Shown one piece after another: positions 35,510-45,569 of a stretch of 64,000 nt of DNA. This DNA is from Paenibacillus sp. 37 (GTDB lineage: Bacteria > Bacillota > Bacilli > Paenibacillales > Paenibacillaceae): assembly GCF_008386395.1 (NCBI RefSeq), contig NZ_CP043761.1:4960001-5024000 (forward strand), written 5' to 3'. Below the pieces are notes generated by a model, which was given only the letters and a program-made list of their open reading frames with translations, did no database searches and was not told the origin of the DNA. The translations under genes were made by a program, and so were the position numbers. Within the stretch, counting starts at the first letter, position 1. The number at the start of each line of letters is the position of its first letter.

Positions 35510-35878
35510 CTAGATCATTCCACCGGCTTGTTCGATTATAGACATGGCGCGGTGATGTACCGATTCATCTACGATGACCGTTAGTAATACATCCCTTCCC
35601 GTAGGTCCACCCTGTCCACCATCACTCATGCCGCTTGCAGAAGGGTCCGCCGCAGCCATGATTCCAGCACTGGCATTTGTTTGCATCGAATCGGGCACCC
35701 ATGATGAAAAACTGCCGGAAACGCCCGGCTTGTAGGAAGCCCCGCTTGGTCCTACACCCGCATAACGGCTGAATCGATTAATGGACAGGTCCTCCACTCG
35801 CAACGCCTCCAGTTTTTTGGCTGCCCCTTGGGCCTGCTCCGGGCTGTGAAAGTACGCCAAAATATTTTTCTCGGTCAT
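35510..35878 (-). CDS. Small stress-type protein with Gly-rich centre, paralogue of 34667
   Basis: A 122-residue protein starting at ATG 35878 (MTEKNILAYFHSPEQAQGAAKKLE), with AGGTG upstream. The N-terminal 35 residues and C-terminal 30 residues (DVLLTVIVDESVHHRAMSIIEQAGGMI) look like one alpha/beta domain split by a Gly/Ser/Ala-rich middle (about residues 42-92) that is probably disordered. The end pattern is shared with the 34667 product. It lies right upstream of the 34667/YfhD pair and downstream of dnaJ's terminator. Function unknown. Confidence 0.75.
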   Translation of the reverse strand: MTEKNILAYFHSPEQAQGAAKKLEALRVEDLSINRFSRYAGVGPSGASYKPGVSGSFSSWVPDSMQTNASAGIMAAADPSASGMSDGGQGGPTGRDVLLTVIVDESVHHRAMSIIEQAGGMI

Positions 35879-36060
35879 CCGCTTCACCTGCTTCCCTAAT
35901 TTCTCGTATATCAGCTATGCATATCACTCTCGCCATGCTATCTTTCCGCAAGTCCGCGCAGAATATACCGAAATGCTCCCACAAATTGCTTTCGTTCTTC
36001 GTAGCATATATCCATGGACTTTGCCAAAACCAATGAACCACTAAAAAAAGACGTACAAAA

Positions 36061-36098
36061 AAGGACACCCTGCGGTAAAAAACGCTGTGGTGTCCTTT
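36061..36098 (-). terminator. Intrinsic terminator of the heat-shock operon
   Basis: Minus strand arms AAGGACACCACAGC and GC(A)GGGTGTCCTT, followed by TTTTTTGTACG. Located 22 bases after the dnaJ stop. Confidence 0.87.
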
Positions 36099-36119
36099 TG
36101 GACTTGCTATATGTTATTC

Positions 36120-37244
36120 TCAGTCGCCGCGGAAGGCGCGTTTCACTCGATCAAAGAAAGATTGTTCATGCTCATGTGTTTGCTCTCCATCCAGCGCAGC
36201 AATTTGGCGAAGCAGATCTTTCTGCTCGTCATTCAGCTTACTAGGTGTAACCACAACCACTTTCACATGTTGATCCCCTTGACCCATACCGCGCAGGCGT
36301 GGTACGCCTTTGCCTTTGAGACGGAAATACGTTCCCGTTTGTGTACCGGCTGGTACTTTCAACTTCACTTTCTCGGTCAACGTCGGGATCTCAACCTCAT
36401 CTCCCAGAGCTGCCTGAGCAAAGGTAAGTGGGATTTCGCAATAAATATCGTCGCCTTCACGCTCGAAGAAATCATGTGTCTTCACGCGAATGACAATATA
36501 CAGATCTCCGGCTGGTCCGCCACGCAGGCCTCCCTCGCCCTCACCTGTCATACGCAGTTGCGCGCCGTCATCTACACCCGCTGGAATGCGAACATGGATT
36601 TTGCGTTGCTTGCGGACTTTACCGCTACCACTGCACGTCGTACATTTTTCTTTGATAATCTGGCCCGAACCACTACAGTTCGAACATGCACGACGATTAA
36701 CCATACGACCAAACGGTGTATTTTGCACGACTTCCTGCTGACCGCTACCTTGGCAGACCGAGCAGGTTTCCGGTTTCGTTCCAGGTTTGGCACCTGAGCC
36801 ATGACAGGTATCACAGCCTTCGGTACGCGGAATCGTAATATCGGTTTCTTTACCAAATACGGCTTCCTTGAACTCGATGGTCATTGTGTACTGCAGATCA
36901 TTTCCCCGTTGCGGAGCATTAGGATCACGTCGTCCACCGCCACCGCCGCCAAAGAACATGTCGAAGATGTCGCCAAATCCGCCACCGCCAAAATCACCGC
37001 CACCACCGAATCCACCTTGATTCGGATCGACATGACCATATTGATCATATTGTGCACGCTTCTGACCGTCACTCACTACGTCGTAAGCTTCTTTAACTTC
37101 TTTAAATTTAGCTTCCGCATCAGCAGCCTTGTTTACGTCAGGGTGATACTGACGGGCAAGCTTACGGTAAGCCTTTTTAATCTCATCGTCGTTAGCCGTT
37201 TTACTAACGCCAAGCACCTCATAATAATCACGCTTTTCAGCCAC
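36120..37244 (-). CDS. dnaJ: Chaperone protein DnaJ
   Basis: Type I J-domain co-chaperone of DnaK. The 374-residue protein has the J domain with HPD in YHPDVNK, a Gly/Phe-rich linker (about 75-110, [15 protein letters not shown]), four zinc-finger CxxCxGxG repeats ([32 protein letters not shown]) and the C-terminal substrate-binding domains. Last gene of the hrcA-grpE-dnaK-dnaJ operon. Confidence 0.98.
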   Translation of the reverse strand: MAEKRDYYEVLGVSKTANDDEIKKAYRKLARQYHPDVNKAADAEAKFKEVKEAYDVVSDGQKRAQYDQYGHVDPNQGGFGGGGDFGGGGFGDIFDMFFGGGGGGRRDPNAPQRGNDLQYTMTIEFKEAVFGKETDITIPRTEGCDTCHGSGAKPGTKPETCSVCQGSGQQEVVQNTPFGRMVNRRACSNCSGSGQIIKEKCTTCSGSGKVRKQRKIHVRIPAGVDDGAQLRMTGEGEGGLRGGPAGDLYIVIRVKTHDFFEREGDDIYCEIPLTFAQAALGDEVEIPTLTEKVKLKVPAGTQTGTYFRLKGKGVPRLRGMGQGDQHVKVVVVTPSKLNDEQKDLLRQIAALDGEQTHEHEQSFFDRVKRAFRGD

Positions 37245-37373
37245 TCTTCCACCCCCATATCATTCACCTTATCGCACATCGTGACAAAAGGAAAGCCAAA
37301 GCGCGGGAGCCCCGGCTATGACTTTCCCTCTAATTCGAACGTCACCGATGTTTAATTCGCGTAGAACTACGAA

Positions 37374-39218
37374 TTAGTTTTGTTTTTTATCTTCATCCAC
37401 AACTTCGTAATCAGCGTCTACGACGTTGTCACGTTTTGCGGAACCTTGTTGCTCTTCAGCACCTTGCGCTTCTTGCTCTTGCGCCTGAGCCTGCTCATAC
37501 AGTTTCACGGACAGTTGTTGAACGATCTCTGTCAGTTCTTCTGTAGCAGCTTTGATATCTTCCAGGTTGTCGGATGCCAGAACGCCTTGCAGTTTTTCTT
37601 TGGCAGCATTCGCTTTTTCAACTTCGCCAGCATCAGCTTTTTCGCCAAGATCTTTAATCGTTTTGTCAACAGAGTAGATCAATTGATCTGCACTGTTTTT
37701 CGCTTCAACGAGTTCTCTGCGTTTTTTATCTTCTTCAGCGTGCAACTCAGCATCTTTCATCATTTGCTCAACTTCAGCATCGCTCAAACCGCTGGAAGAA
37801 GTAATTGTGATTTTTTGAGTTTTGTTCGTACCTTTATCCGTTGCAGATACGTTAACGATACCGTTGGCATCAATATCGAAGCTAACTTCGATCTGTGGAA
37901 CGCCACGTGGAGCTGGTGGAATATCACCCAACATGAAACGTCCAAGCGATTTGTTACCCGCTGCCATCTCACGCTCACCTTGCAGAACATGAATCTCAAC
38001 ACTTGGTTGATTGTCTGCATAAGTGGAGAACACTTGAGATTTGCTTGTAGGAATCGTAGTGTTACGCTCGATCATTTTAGTGAATACGCCACCCGCTGTT
38101 TCGATACCCAGGGACAATGGCGTTACGTCGAGCAATACAACGTCTTTCACGTCACCTGTCAGTACGCCCGCTTGTACAGCAGCACCCAAAGCTACAACTT
38201 CATCCGGGTTAACGCCTTTGTGTGGCTCTTTACCCGTCAGTTTTTTGATAGCTTCTTGTACTGCTGGAATACGTGTCGAACCACCAACCAATACGATCTT
38301 GTCGATATCGTTAGGCGTCATACCCGCATCACTCAATGCACGACGAGTTGGTTCAAGCGTACGCTCAACCAGACCTGCAGAGATTTCTTCAAATTTCGCA
38401 CGGCTCAGGTTCAACTCCAAATGTTGTGGAACGCCATCAGCAACTGTGATGAACGGCAAGGAGATCGTTGTAGTCAATACGCCGGAAAGTTCTTTTTTCG
38501 CTTTTTCCGCTGCATCTTTCAAACGTTGAACCGCTGCCTTATCTTTACTCAAGTCAATGCCTTGATCTTTTTTGAATTCACTTACGAGGTAATCAATGAT
38601 TACTTGGTCAAAGTCATCCCCGCCTAGTTTGTTGTCCCCGCTAGTTGCTTTAACTTCGAAGAAGCCATCACCCAGTTCAAGAATGGATACGTCGAACGTA
38701 CCGCCACCCAGGTCATATACGAGGATCGTTTGGTCTTCGGATTTCTCCATACCGTATGCCAAAGCTGCTGCTGTCGGCTCGTTGACGATACGCAGAACTT
38801 CCAAACCTGCAATTTTACCAGCATCTTTAGTCGCTTGACGCTGACTGTCATTGAAGTAAGCTGGTACAGTGATAACTGCTTGAGTTACCGTTTGACCCAG
38901 ATAAGCTTCAGCATCAGTTTTCAATTTTTGCAGAATGATTGCAGAGATCTCTTGTGCGGAGTAGTCTTTGCTATCGATTGTTTCCTTGTGGGAAGTACCC
39001 ATGTGACGTTTGATCGACATGATGGTACGATCCGGATTGGTGATCGCTTGACGTTTTGCTGTTTCACCTACAACGCGCTCTCCATCTTTTTTGAAACCGA
39101 CTACGGATGGAGTTGTACGTGCGCCCTCCGGATTTGGAATTACGACAGCCTCGCCGCCTTCCATTACTGCTACGCATGAGTTTGTTGTTCCTAAGTCAAT
39201 ACCAATTACTTTGCTCAT
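37374..39218 (-). CDS. dnaK: Molecular chaperone DnaK (Hsp70)
   Basis: Hsp70 ATPase chaperone. The 614-residue protein starts [18 protein letters not shown] and carries the Hsp70 signatures [22 protein letters not shown] and [13 protein letters not shown], a linker [13 protein letters not shown], and a Gln/Glu-rich tail ([18 protein letters not shown]) ending [14 protein letters not shown]. Length is as in other Bacillota. GrpE lies 161 bases upstream; no clear extra CIRCE or promoter is visible in that gap. Confidence 0.99.
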   Translation of the reverse strand: MSKVIGIDLGTTNSCVAVMEGGEAVVIPNPEGARTTPSVVGFKKDGERVVGETAKRQAITNPDRTIMSIKRHMGTSHKETIDSKDYSAQEISAIILQKLKTDAEAYLGQTVTQAVITVPAYFNDSQRQATKDAGKIAGLEVLRIVNEPTAAALAYGMEKSEDQTILVYDLGGGTFDVSILELGDGFFEVKATSGDNKLGGDDFDQVIIDYLVSEFKKDQGIDLSKDKAAVQRLKDAAEKAKKELSGVLTTTISLPFITVADGVPQHLELNLSRAKFEEISAGLVERTLEPTRRALSDAGMTPNDIDKIVLVGGSTRIPAVQEAIKKLTGKEPHKGVNPDEVVALGAAVQAGVLTGDVKDVVLLDVTPLSLGIETAGGVFTKMIERNTTIPTSKSQVFSTYADNQPSVEIHVLQGEREMAAGNKSLGRFMLGDIPPAPRGVPQIEVSFDIDANGIVNVSATDKGTNKTQKITITSSSGLSDAEVEQMMKDAELHAEEDKKRRELVEAKNSADQLIYSVDKTIKDLGEKADAGEVEKANAAKEKLQGVLASDNLEDIKAATEELTEIVQQLSVKLYEQAQAQEQEAQGAEEQQGSAKRDNVVDADYEVVDEDKKQN

Positions 39219-39379
39219 CCGAAAATTTCCTCCCTCAACAATTTAAAATGAATGGGTCTGATCTGACCCTTATTTAGATGTTCATGTTGCTAATCGTGCT
39301 CTATGTGTACAAACCTTTATATTAAACTTCGCCCACATTGTTCAACTATGGAGCCGACTCATTCCTTCCTATAAGGAAT

Positions 39380-39952
39380 TTATGAGCTGACTTTAACCAT
39401 AGCTGGACGAAGCACTTTATCTTTCAGCATGTAGCCTTTTTGGACTTCCTCAACGACGATACCTTCTTCGTACTCGTCGCTCTCCACTTGCATAATGGCT
39501 TGGTGGAATTCAGGATTGAACGGTTGTCCAACCGATTCCATAGCCGTCAGACCTTCATTATTCATCACGGTTTCCAATTGACGGAAAATCATTTGGATGC
39601 CCTTGGAGAAAGATTCGACCTCTGCTCCTTCCGGTACAGTAGCCATGGCGCGCTCGAAGTTATCAATAACCGGTACCAGTTCGGTGACCAGCTTCATCGA
39701 AGCGTATTTAGCCAATTCTTCTTTTTCCTTCTGAGTACGACGACGGAAGTTATCAAAATCAGCCTGTGCACGGACATAACGCTGTTGTTGCTCCTCAGCT
39801 TCTGCCTTCAGACGCGCAAGCTCATCCTGCTCCTGATCAGCCATCTCTTCAGCTTGTGCTTCTGCAGCGCCAGCTTCATTAATAGGTTCCTGCTCAGCTG
39901 CTGTTACCTCTTGTTCTTCTGTAAATGATTGCTCCTCTTTCAAGATGTTCAC
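39380..39952 (-). CDS. grpE: Nucleotide exchange factor GrpE
   Basis: Exchange factor for DnaK. The 190-residue protein has an acidic Gln/Glu/Ala-rich N-terminus (to about residue 55), the coiled-coil with RYVRAQADFDNFRRRTQKE, and the C-terminal beta domain VEEVQKGYMLKDKVLRPAMVKVS. GGAGG precedes the ATG. Between hrcA and dnaK in the heat-shock operon. Confidence 0.98.
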   Translation of the reverse strand: MNILKEEQSFTEEQEVTAAEQEPINEAGAAEAQAEEMADQEQDELARLKAEAEEQQQRYVRAQADFDNFRRRTQKEKEELAKYASMKLVTELVPVIDNFERAMATVPEGAEVESFSKGIQMIFRQLETVMNNEGLTAMESVGQPFNPEFHQAIMQVESDEYEEGIVVEEVQKGYMLKDKVLRPAMVKVSS

Positions 39953-39987
39953 CTCCTTATACGAATGAAATGGTTCATTCCCGAATC

Positions 39988-41019
39988 TTATTTGAAACGA
40001 TGTGTCAGCATCGCCGTCAAGTCACGGGATAGTGTATTTAGAATATGAATGACACGTGCATAATCCATCCGCGTGGGTCCTAGAATACCGATCGAACCCA
40101 AAGCCTCACCGTCCAATGAATAGGAAGCTGTAATCAGGCTGCAGTTGGCAAAGGCTTCATGATCATTCTCAGTGCCGATTCGCACTTGAATACCAGATCC
40201 ACCCGGCACGGGCATCATCAATTTCATGAGTGTTGGTGTCTCTTCCAGCAGGTCAAGAATATCTTTTACCTTTTCGATATCTTTAAACTCCGGTTGAGTC
40301 AACATATTGGTGGCACCACTGAGGAACAGACGATTATCATGTTCGTTATCAAAGGCACTGTTCAGCACCTGCATAACTTCCTCATAACGTGTAATATGCC
40401 GTTCCATCTCTTGCCCAAGTTCGGTATAAAGACGGGATTTCAATTTGTAGATGGGTACGCCCACAAGCTTGGTATTTAACAAGCGAACCACATTTTCCAT
40501 CTCGGCTACCGAGATTTCTGGTGGAATCTGAACCGTCTTGTTCTCCACTTGACCTGTATTGGTCACGATGATTGCCACAGCTTCACTCTCGTTCAGCGGA
40601 AGCAATTGAAAGTGACGTAAGGACGTATGGAATACTTCCGGTCCAAGCAGGATCGAAGTATAATTCGTCATATGTGACAAAATATTGGATGCATGCTGAA
40701 TAACTTGCTCCATGACGTTCAACTTTTCAGCGAAGAACGACTTCAGATCATCCAACTCCTGAGGCTCCACTTGATTCCAAGGAACCAAATGATCGACATA
40801 ATATCGATAGCCTTTATGGGATGGAATGCGTCCAGCCGATGTATGCGGCTGTTCCAGAAAGCCCATATCTTCAAGGTCCGCCATTTCATTACGGATCGTC
40901 GCCGGACTGTATCCAACATCTCCCCTTTTGGAAATGCTCCGGGACCCTACGGGCTCAGCTGAACGGATATAGTCATCCACTATAGCGTTCAGAATCATTC
41001 GTTGACGCTCTGTTAACAT
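39988..41019 (-). CDS. hrcA: Heat-inducible transcriptional repressor HrcA
   Basis: Repressor that binds CIRCE and controls class I heat-shock genes. The ATG at 41019 (MLTERQRMILNAIVDDYI, 343 residues) has AAGGAGGG upstream. The N-terminal winged-helix (GSRSISKRGDVGYSPATIRNEMADLEDMGFL) is followed by the dimerisation and GAF-like domains. A perfect CIRCE lies about 40 bases upstream of the start, which shows autoregulation of the whole operon. Confidence 0.98.
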   Translation of the reverse strand: MLTERQRMILNAIVDDYIRSAEPVGSRSISKRGDVGYSPATIRNEMADLEDMGFLEQPHTSAGRIPSHKGYRYYVDHLVPWNQVEPQELDDLKSFFAEKLNVMEQVIQHASNILSHMTNYTSILLGPEVFHTSLRHFQLLPLNESEAVAIIVTNTGQVENKTVQIPPEISVAEMENVVRLLNTKLVGVPIYKLKSRLYTELGQEMERHITRYEEVMQVLNSAFDNEHDNRLFLSGATNMLTQPEFKDIEKVKDILDLLEETPTLMKLMMPVPGGSGIQVRIGTENDHEAFANCSLITASYSLDGEALGSIGILGPTRMDYARVIHILNTLSRDLTAMLTHRFK

Positions 41020-41059
41020 GGTGAGTATTCCCTCCTTCTGACTGTACTGTCCCATGTCG

Positions 41060-41086
41060 TTAGCACTCCGGTTAGATGAGTGCTAA
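41060..41086 (-). promoter_or_regulatory. CIRCE operator (HrcA binding site)
   Basis: TTAGCACTC, nine spacer bases, GAGTGCTAA: a perfect match to the CIRCE consensus in both arms. It covers the transcription start region of the hrcA operon. Confidence 0.97.
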
Positions 41087-41097
41087 GCGGTAATACA

Positions 41098-41127
41098 AAA
41101 ATACCAAACTGACGTGAACATTGTCAA
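41098..41127 (-). promoter_or_regulatory. Sigma-A promoter of the hrcA-grpE-dnaK-dnaJ operon
   Basis: Minus strand TTGACA (41122-41127), 18 bases, TATTTT (41098-41103). The start site would fall at or beside CIRCE, fitting HrcA repression. Confidence 0.75.
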
Positions 41128-41217
41128 GTGAGTTTGATGAGTGGGCTCATCTATTTATAGTATAGACCAATGTCGACGAGTCCTAACAACTTTATTGAAC
41201 ATACTTTGAAGTAAAAA

Positions 41218-41263
41218 AGGACTGCATGTAGGGCAGAGGCTGACTCGGCTCGATCCATGCAGT
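41218..41263 (-). terminator. Intrinsic terminator after the GNAT gene
   Basis: Minus strand arms GGACTGCATG and CATGCAGTCC around a 26-base loop, then TTTTTTACTT. It isolates the GNAT gene from the hrcA promoter region. Confidence 0.85.
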
Positions 41264-41274
41264 CCATTCAGTTA

Positions 41275-41745
41275 TTAGGCTGAAACGTTAAGCTCTTTTA
41301 ATACCGCGATCTCGTCACAACAATCCTGCTTGCTGCAATGAACACAGTCAGTCCATACTTTCTCGGGGAAAATCTCTTTTTCCACCACGGCAAAGCCGTT
41401 TTTGAGGAAGAAGGATACTTCATATGTCAACGCCATCACCTTAGGAATCTGTTGTTTCTCTGCTTCTTCTACCAGTCGGTCCAGCAATCGGGAGCCAATA
41501 CCGAGCCCTTTGTGTCCTTCCGAGATACCGAGTGACCTGACTTCCACCAAATCATTCCCCAGACGACAAAGTGATCCGCAACCCACCACTTCACCATCAA
41601 CTTCGGCTACAACAAAGTGCTCCAGCTGTCGGTGCAGTATTTCCCGTGATCGCGGAAGCATGATCCCACGCTCTGCATAGCCCTTAATCATTTCATACAG
41701 TGGTTCAACATCTTCCGGCACAGCTTTTCTGCATATTACCGACAT
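41275..41745 (-). CDS. GNAT N-acetyltransferase, ArgA-like
   Basis: Acetyl-CoA-dependent acyltransferase of 156 residues. The acetyl-CoA loop is EGHKGLGIGSRLLDRLVEEA (about residues 76-95). The C-terminus KVWTDCVHCSKQDCCDEIAVLKEL has four to five Cys and the CDEIA ending that I associate with stand-alone N-acetylglutamate synthase-like (ArgA-type) acetyltransferases. An arginine role is therefore possible but there is no arg gene nearby. It lies between hemW and hrcA, where B. subtilis has none. Confidence 0.85.
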   Translation of the reverse strand: MSVICRKAVPEDVEPLYEMIKGYAERGIMLPRSREILHRQLEHFVVAEVDGEVVGCGSLCRLGNDLVEVRSLGISEGHKGLGIGSRLLDRLVEEAEKQQIPKVMALTYEVSFFLKNGFAVVEKEIFPEKVWTDCVHCSKQDCCDEIAVLKELNVSA

Positions 41746-41863
41746 CCTGCTCTCCTCCTATTACCAAGCTTTCCAGAGGAAAGCTGACTTCGTAGTTGTT
41801 AAATTAACACGCTCTGTAAAATCAATATGAATAAATATACAACAGAGCGTATAGAATTTCAAG

Positions 41864-43048
41864 CTATGAATTCAGCGATATGGACCCGATAAACTCCGCA
41901 AAAACGTCATTTCCGAACAGGATACCCTGCTCGCTCAGTCGGAAGCCGTCTGCCGTCCGCTCAAGCAACCCTGCGTTCAACATTTTGCCCAAAGGCTTCG
42001 CAAACACTTCTTCCATGGACTCTCCGAACTGTTCGCTAAAGCGTGAGGCCGAAGCTCCCTCCAACATTCGCAGTCCAACCATCAGATAATCTTCCATAGC
42101 TTCCGGGCGAGCAATCTCAAAATGATCCAGACGAGGCAGCCCTGCACGTGAAGCTTCAACATAAGGATTTATACCTTTAATATTCATATGCCGTTCGCGG
42201 CCCACATATCCATGTGCACCTGCACCCAGACCGTAGTAGTCCTCATTACGCCAGTAGGTAATATTGTGACGACTCTCAAAGCCCGGCTTGGCAAAGTTAC
42301 TGATCTCGTATTGTCCATAACCTGCTTCTTTCATACTTCTCATTAATAGAAGATACATCTCCAGTTCATCATCTTCATGAGGAAGTGGTAACTGGTTCTT
42401 CTGATACAGTGTATGGAAAAGGGTATTCTCTTCCACTTTCAGGCTGTAAATGGAGTAATGCGGCAGATCCAGTTCCAGCGCTTTGTCGATACTTTCATTC
42501 AACATCTCTACAGTCTGGTTCGGCAACCCGAACATCAGGTCAATGGACAGATTAGTCAGTCCCGCTTTTCGAGCGTTCTCCAGACTCCGATATACATCAT
42601 CCGTATTATGAATACGGCCAATGCCTGTCAGCAGATCATTCTGAAAAGCCTGCACGCCAAAGCTGACACGGTTGACGCCGCCTTCTTTCATTGCAGCGAG
42701 TTTCTCCGCATCTGTTGTTCCCGGGTTGGCTTCCATCGAAAATTCAATATCGTCCGCCCAATTGGGGAAATACGTCTTCACGGAACGAAGAAATACGGCC
42801 ATCTCATCCGGTTTCAAAGCCGTTGGCGTACCCCCACCTACAAATATGGTCTTGATCTCACCCGGTGGATTGGCCTTGACTGTATGTTCCATCTCCCGTT
42901 CCAGCGCTTCGAGATATTGCATCACGGGCTGATCTTTCAGAACGTAGGAGTTAAAGTCGCAATAAAAACATTTATTCGTGCAAAAGGGAATGTGAAGATA
43001 CACCGCTTGGGGCGCACCTGTCTTCCGGCTGTGTGCTGCCAATGTCAT
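41864..43048 (-). CDS. hemW: Radical SAM family heme chaperone HemW
   Basis: HemN-like radical-SAM protein thought to insert heme rather than oxidise coproporphyrinogen. The ATG at 43048 (MTLAAHSRKTGAPQAVYLHI, 394 residues) has GAGGGGG 7 bases upstream. The cluster motif CTNKCFYC has Cys at 23, 27 and 30, giving CxxxCxxC; VGGGTPTAL and the C-terminal HemN domain (HNITYWRNEDYYGLGAGAHGYV) follow. The next gene upstream is lepA, the conserved lepA-hemW-hrcA order. Confidence 0.95.
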   Translation of the reverse strand: MTLAAHSRKTGAPQAVYLHIPFCTNKCFYCDFNSYVLKDQPVMQYLEALEREMEHTVKANPPGEIKTIFVGGGTPTALKPDEMAVFLRSVKTYFPNWADDIEFSMEANPGTTDAEKLAAMKEGGVNRVSFGVQAFQNDLLTGIGRIHNTDDVYRSLENARKAGLTNLSIDLMFGLPNQTVEMLNESIDKALELDLPHYSIYSLKVEENTLFHTLYQKNQLPLPHEDDELEMYLLLMRSMKEAGYGQYEISNFAKPGFESRHNITYWRNEDYYGLGAGAHGYVGRERHMNIKGINPYVEASRAGLPRLDHFEIARPEAMEDYLMVGLRMLEGASASRFSEQFGESMEEVFAKPLGKMLNAGLLERTADGFRLSEQGILFGNDVFAEFIGSISLNS

Positions 43049-43196
43049 GGCAAGTCCCCCTCTATTTGAAAAAAGGAAAGCCATCCGGCTTCCCTTTCAG
43101 CTTAGTTATTTAATATTCTGTGTTGTAACCGAAATTGAATTCTCCTTAATCTAATTTGAATACACACATTCTGTGTTGTACCTCAAAATAGATTGT

Positions 43197-45011
43197 TTAG
43201 TCATCAATTTTCAGTACCGCCATGAATGCCTCTTGTGGCACCTCAACGTTACCAACCTGCTTCATCCGCTTCTTACCTTCCTTCTGCTTCTCAAGCAGTT
43301 TCCGTTTCCGCGAGATGTCACCACCATAACACTTGGCAAGTACGTTTTTACGCATTGCTTTTACCGTCTCACGAGCAACAACCTTGGTACCTACAGATGC
43401 CTGAATTGGCACCTCGAACATTTGCCGTGGAATCAGCTCGCGCAGTTTCTCACAGACAATGCGTCCGCGATTATAGGCACGGTCACGGTGAACGATGAAG
43501 GACAGAGCATCCACCTGTTCGCCATTCAGTACAATATCCATTTTCGCCAGATTGGACTGACGGTAACCGGACAGTTCATAATCCAGGGATGCATATCCTT
43601 TGGTACCGGATTTCAACTGGTCGAAGAAGTCATATACAATCTCTGACAACGGAATCTCATAGGTAATGGTAACCCGGGTTGTGTCCAGATATTCCATATT
43701 TACATATTCACCGCGTTTAGTCTGACACAGCTCCATAATGGTACCTACATAATCATTCGGCACGATAATATCTGCCTTGACGTATGGTTCCTCGACGTAA
43801 TCAATCCGTCCCACCTCAGGATAGTTGGATGGGTTGTCGATTTTCATCACTTCACCATTTGTTAAGGTGACGTGATAGATTACACTTGGTGCCGTTGTGA
43901 TCAACGGAATGTTAAACTCCCGCTCGATCCGCTCCTGGATAACGTCCATGTGAAGCAGTCCAAGGAATCCGCAACGGAATCCAAAACCGAGAGCACTGGA
44001 TGTTTCCGGTTCAAAGCTTAGAGACGCATCGTTCAACTGCAATTTCTCCAACGCTTCACGCAGATCAACATAGTCCGATGTTTCGATCGGATAGAGACCA
44101 CAATACACCATTGGGTTAATTTTACGATAACCCGGCAAAGGTTCCGGTGTTGGATTTTTGGCATCCGTTACCGTATCCCCGACTTGTGTATCGCCAACAT
44201 GCCGGATACCTGCAACGATAAATCCAACATCACCCACGTTCAGCTCGTCCACGATGGTCATGCGAGGTTTGAACGCTCCAACTTCAATGACTTCAAATGA
44301 TTTACCTGTTGCCATCATTTTGATTTTGGAACCGGATTTGATTTTGCCGTCAACAACACGCACATATACGATTACACCTTTGTACGGGTCGTAGTGCGAG
44401 TCAAAAATCAGCGCTTTCAAAGGCTGGTCAGGATCACCAGTCGGTGCCGGAACACTTTTCACCACTTGTTCCAAAATTTCTTTGATTCCGATTCCTGATT
44501 TGGCCGAAGCCAAAACCGCATTACTTGTGTCCAAACCAATAACATCTTCCACTTCCTGCTTCACCCGTTCAGGATCAGCGCTCGGAAGGTCAATTTTGTT
44601 GATAACCGGTAAAATTTCAAGATTGTTATCCAATGCCAGATACACGTTGGCAAGTGTTTGGGCTTCAATTCCCTGAGCCGCATCCACAACCAGCAGAGCA
44701 CCTTCACATGCAGCAAGACTGCGTGATACTTCATACGTGAAGTCTACGTGTCCCGGTGTATCAATCAGATTCAATAAATACTCTTCACCATCATCCGCTT
44801 TGTAAGTCAAGGCTACTGCTTGTAGCTTGATCGTTATTCCACGTTCACGTTCAAGGTCCATTTTATCCAGAACTTGTTCCTGCATTTCACGTGAAGTGAG
44901 CGCACCTGTGTGCTCCAAGATCCGGTCCGCAAGTGTTGATTTGCCGTGATCTATATGTGCAATAATAGAAAAGTTACGAATTTTACGTTGTCTTGCCCGA
45001 ATGTCAGTCAT
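43197..45011 (-). CDS. lepA: Elongation factor 4 (LepA)
   Basis: Ribosomal back-translocase GTPase. The 604-residue protein has G1 [11 protein letters not shown]3 DTPGHVDF, G4 [13 protein letters not shown]-like domains and the LepA-specific C-terminal domain ([25 protein letters not shown]). Length is standard. A sigma-A promoter lies about 40 bases upstream. Confidence 0.98.
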   Translation of the reverse strand: MTDIRARQRKIRNFSIIAHIDHGKSTLADRILEHTGALTSREMQEQVLDKMDLERERGITIKLQAVALTYKADDGEEYLLNLIDTPGHVDFTYEVSRSLAACEGALLVVDAAQGIEAQTLANVYLALDNNLEILPVINKIDLPSADPERVKQEVEDVIGLDTSNAVLASAKSGIGIKEILEQVVKSVPAPTGDPDQPLKALIFDSHYDPYKGVIVYVRVVDGKIKSGSKIKMMATGKSFEVIEVGAFKPRMTIVDELNVGDVGFIVAGIRHVGDTQVGDTVTDAKNPTPEPLPGYRKINPMVYCGLYPIETSDYVDLREALEKLQLNDASLSFEPETSSALGFGFRCGFLGLLHMDVIQERIEREFNIPLITTAPSVIYHVTLTNGEVMKIDNPSNYPEVGRIDYVEEPYVKADIIVPNDYVGTIMELCQTKRGEYVNMEYLDTTRVTITYEIPLSEIVYDFFDQLKSGTKGYASLDYELSGYRQSNLAKMDIVLNGEQVDALSFIVHRDRAYNRGRIVCEKLRELIPRQMFEVPIQASVGTKVVARETVKAMRKNVLAKCYGGDISRKRKLLEKQKEGKKRMKQVGNVEVPQEAFMAVLKIDD

Positions 45012-45048
45012 TCCTTACCCCCAGAAACAGCCTAGTGTCAATCACTTC

Positions 45049-45077
45049 ATTATAACAGTTGAAGCACAGTGCATCAA
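45049..45077 (-). promoter_or_regulatory. Sigma-A promoter of lepA
   Basis: Minus strand TTGATG (45072-45077), 17 bases, TATAAT (45049-45054). Confidence 0.75.
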
Positions 45078-45156
45078 TCCCGTGATGTCTCAACTTTATA
45101 ATAAAGTGTCATCATGCACTCCCAGAGGTTATATTGTACCTTGAAATTATGGTATT

Positions 45157-45516
45157 TTATTCAGCAACACCGCTAAAAAGAGAGACCACCCACTTGATTC
45201 CACTGTGTGAGAGATTTTGCAATAGTCCAGCCGTTTTGTCTGCCAACACATCAACCGGAGCCTTATTTTGATCTGCCCCAAGCACTTGGCTTGGTGACTG
45301 AACAGGTACAAATGGTGGTTCTTTAATTTCCTTTTGGACAGGTGCAGTCGGAACAGATTCGGTCACCGATGAAGTTGGCTCAGTTGTCACAACGGTTGAC
45401 GTGCCTCCTGATGGATTGCCCATATGAAAGTTGCTGCCAGCCAGCTGCATTCCAAACAGAATACCCAGCAACATTAATACAGCGATGGATAACAGTCTTT
45501 TACCGAATCTGGACAT
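45157..45516 (-). CDS. YqxA-like membrane-anchored protein
   Basis: A 119-residue protein in the position of B. subtilis yqxA between spoIIP and lepA. The second ATG (45516, MSRFGKRLLSIAVLM) is preferred, as AGGAGG is 8 bases before it but only 2 before the first. One membrane helix (about 7-25), a Thr/Ser/Val/Pro-rich spacer, and a C-terminal amphipathic part (VLADKTAGLLQNLSHSGIKWVVSLFSG). Function unknown; sporulation-related by context. Confidence 0.8.
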   Translation of the reverse strand: MSRFGKRLLSIAVLMLLGILFGMQLAGSNFHMGNPSGGTSTVVTTEPTSSVTESVPTAPVQKEIKEPPFVPVQSPSQVLGADQNKAPVDVLADKTAGLLQNLSHSGIKWVVSLFSGVAE

Positions 45517-45569
45517 GTACATTGCCTCCTGTCACGCTCTACTATTTTTCTTTCTTACATATATGGTTC

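Noticed and set aside
35778..36068. A 96-codon frame over the start of the 35510 gene
   Set aside because: It overlaps a better-supported gene in another frame and has no recognisable protein pattern.
37380..38627. Long antisense frame across dnaK
   Set aside because: Typical mirror frame of a highly biased gene; no start signal or known family.
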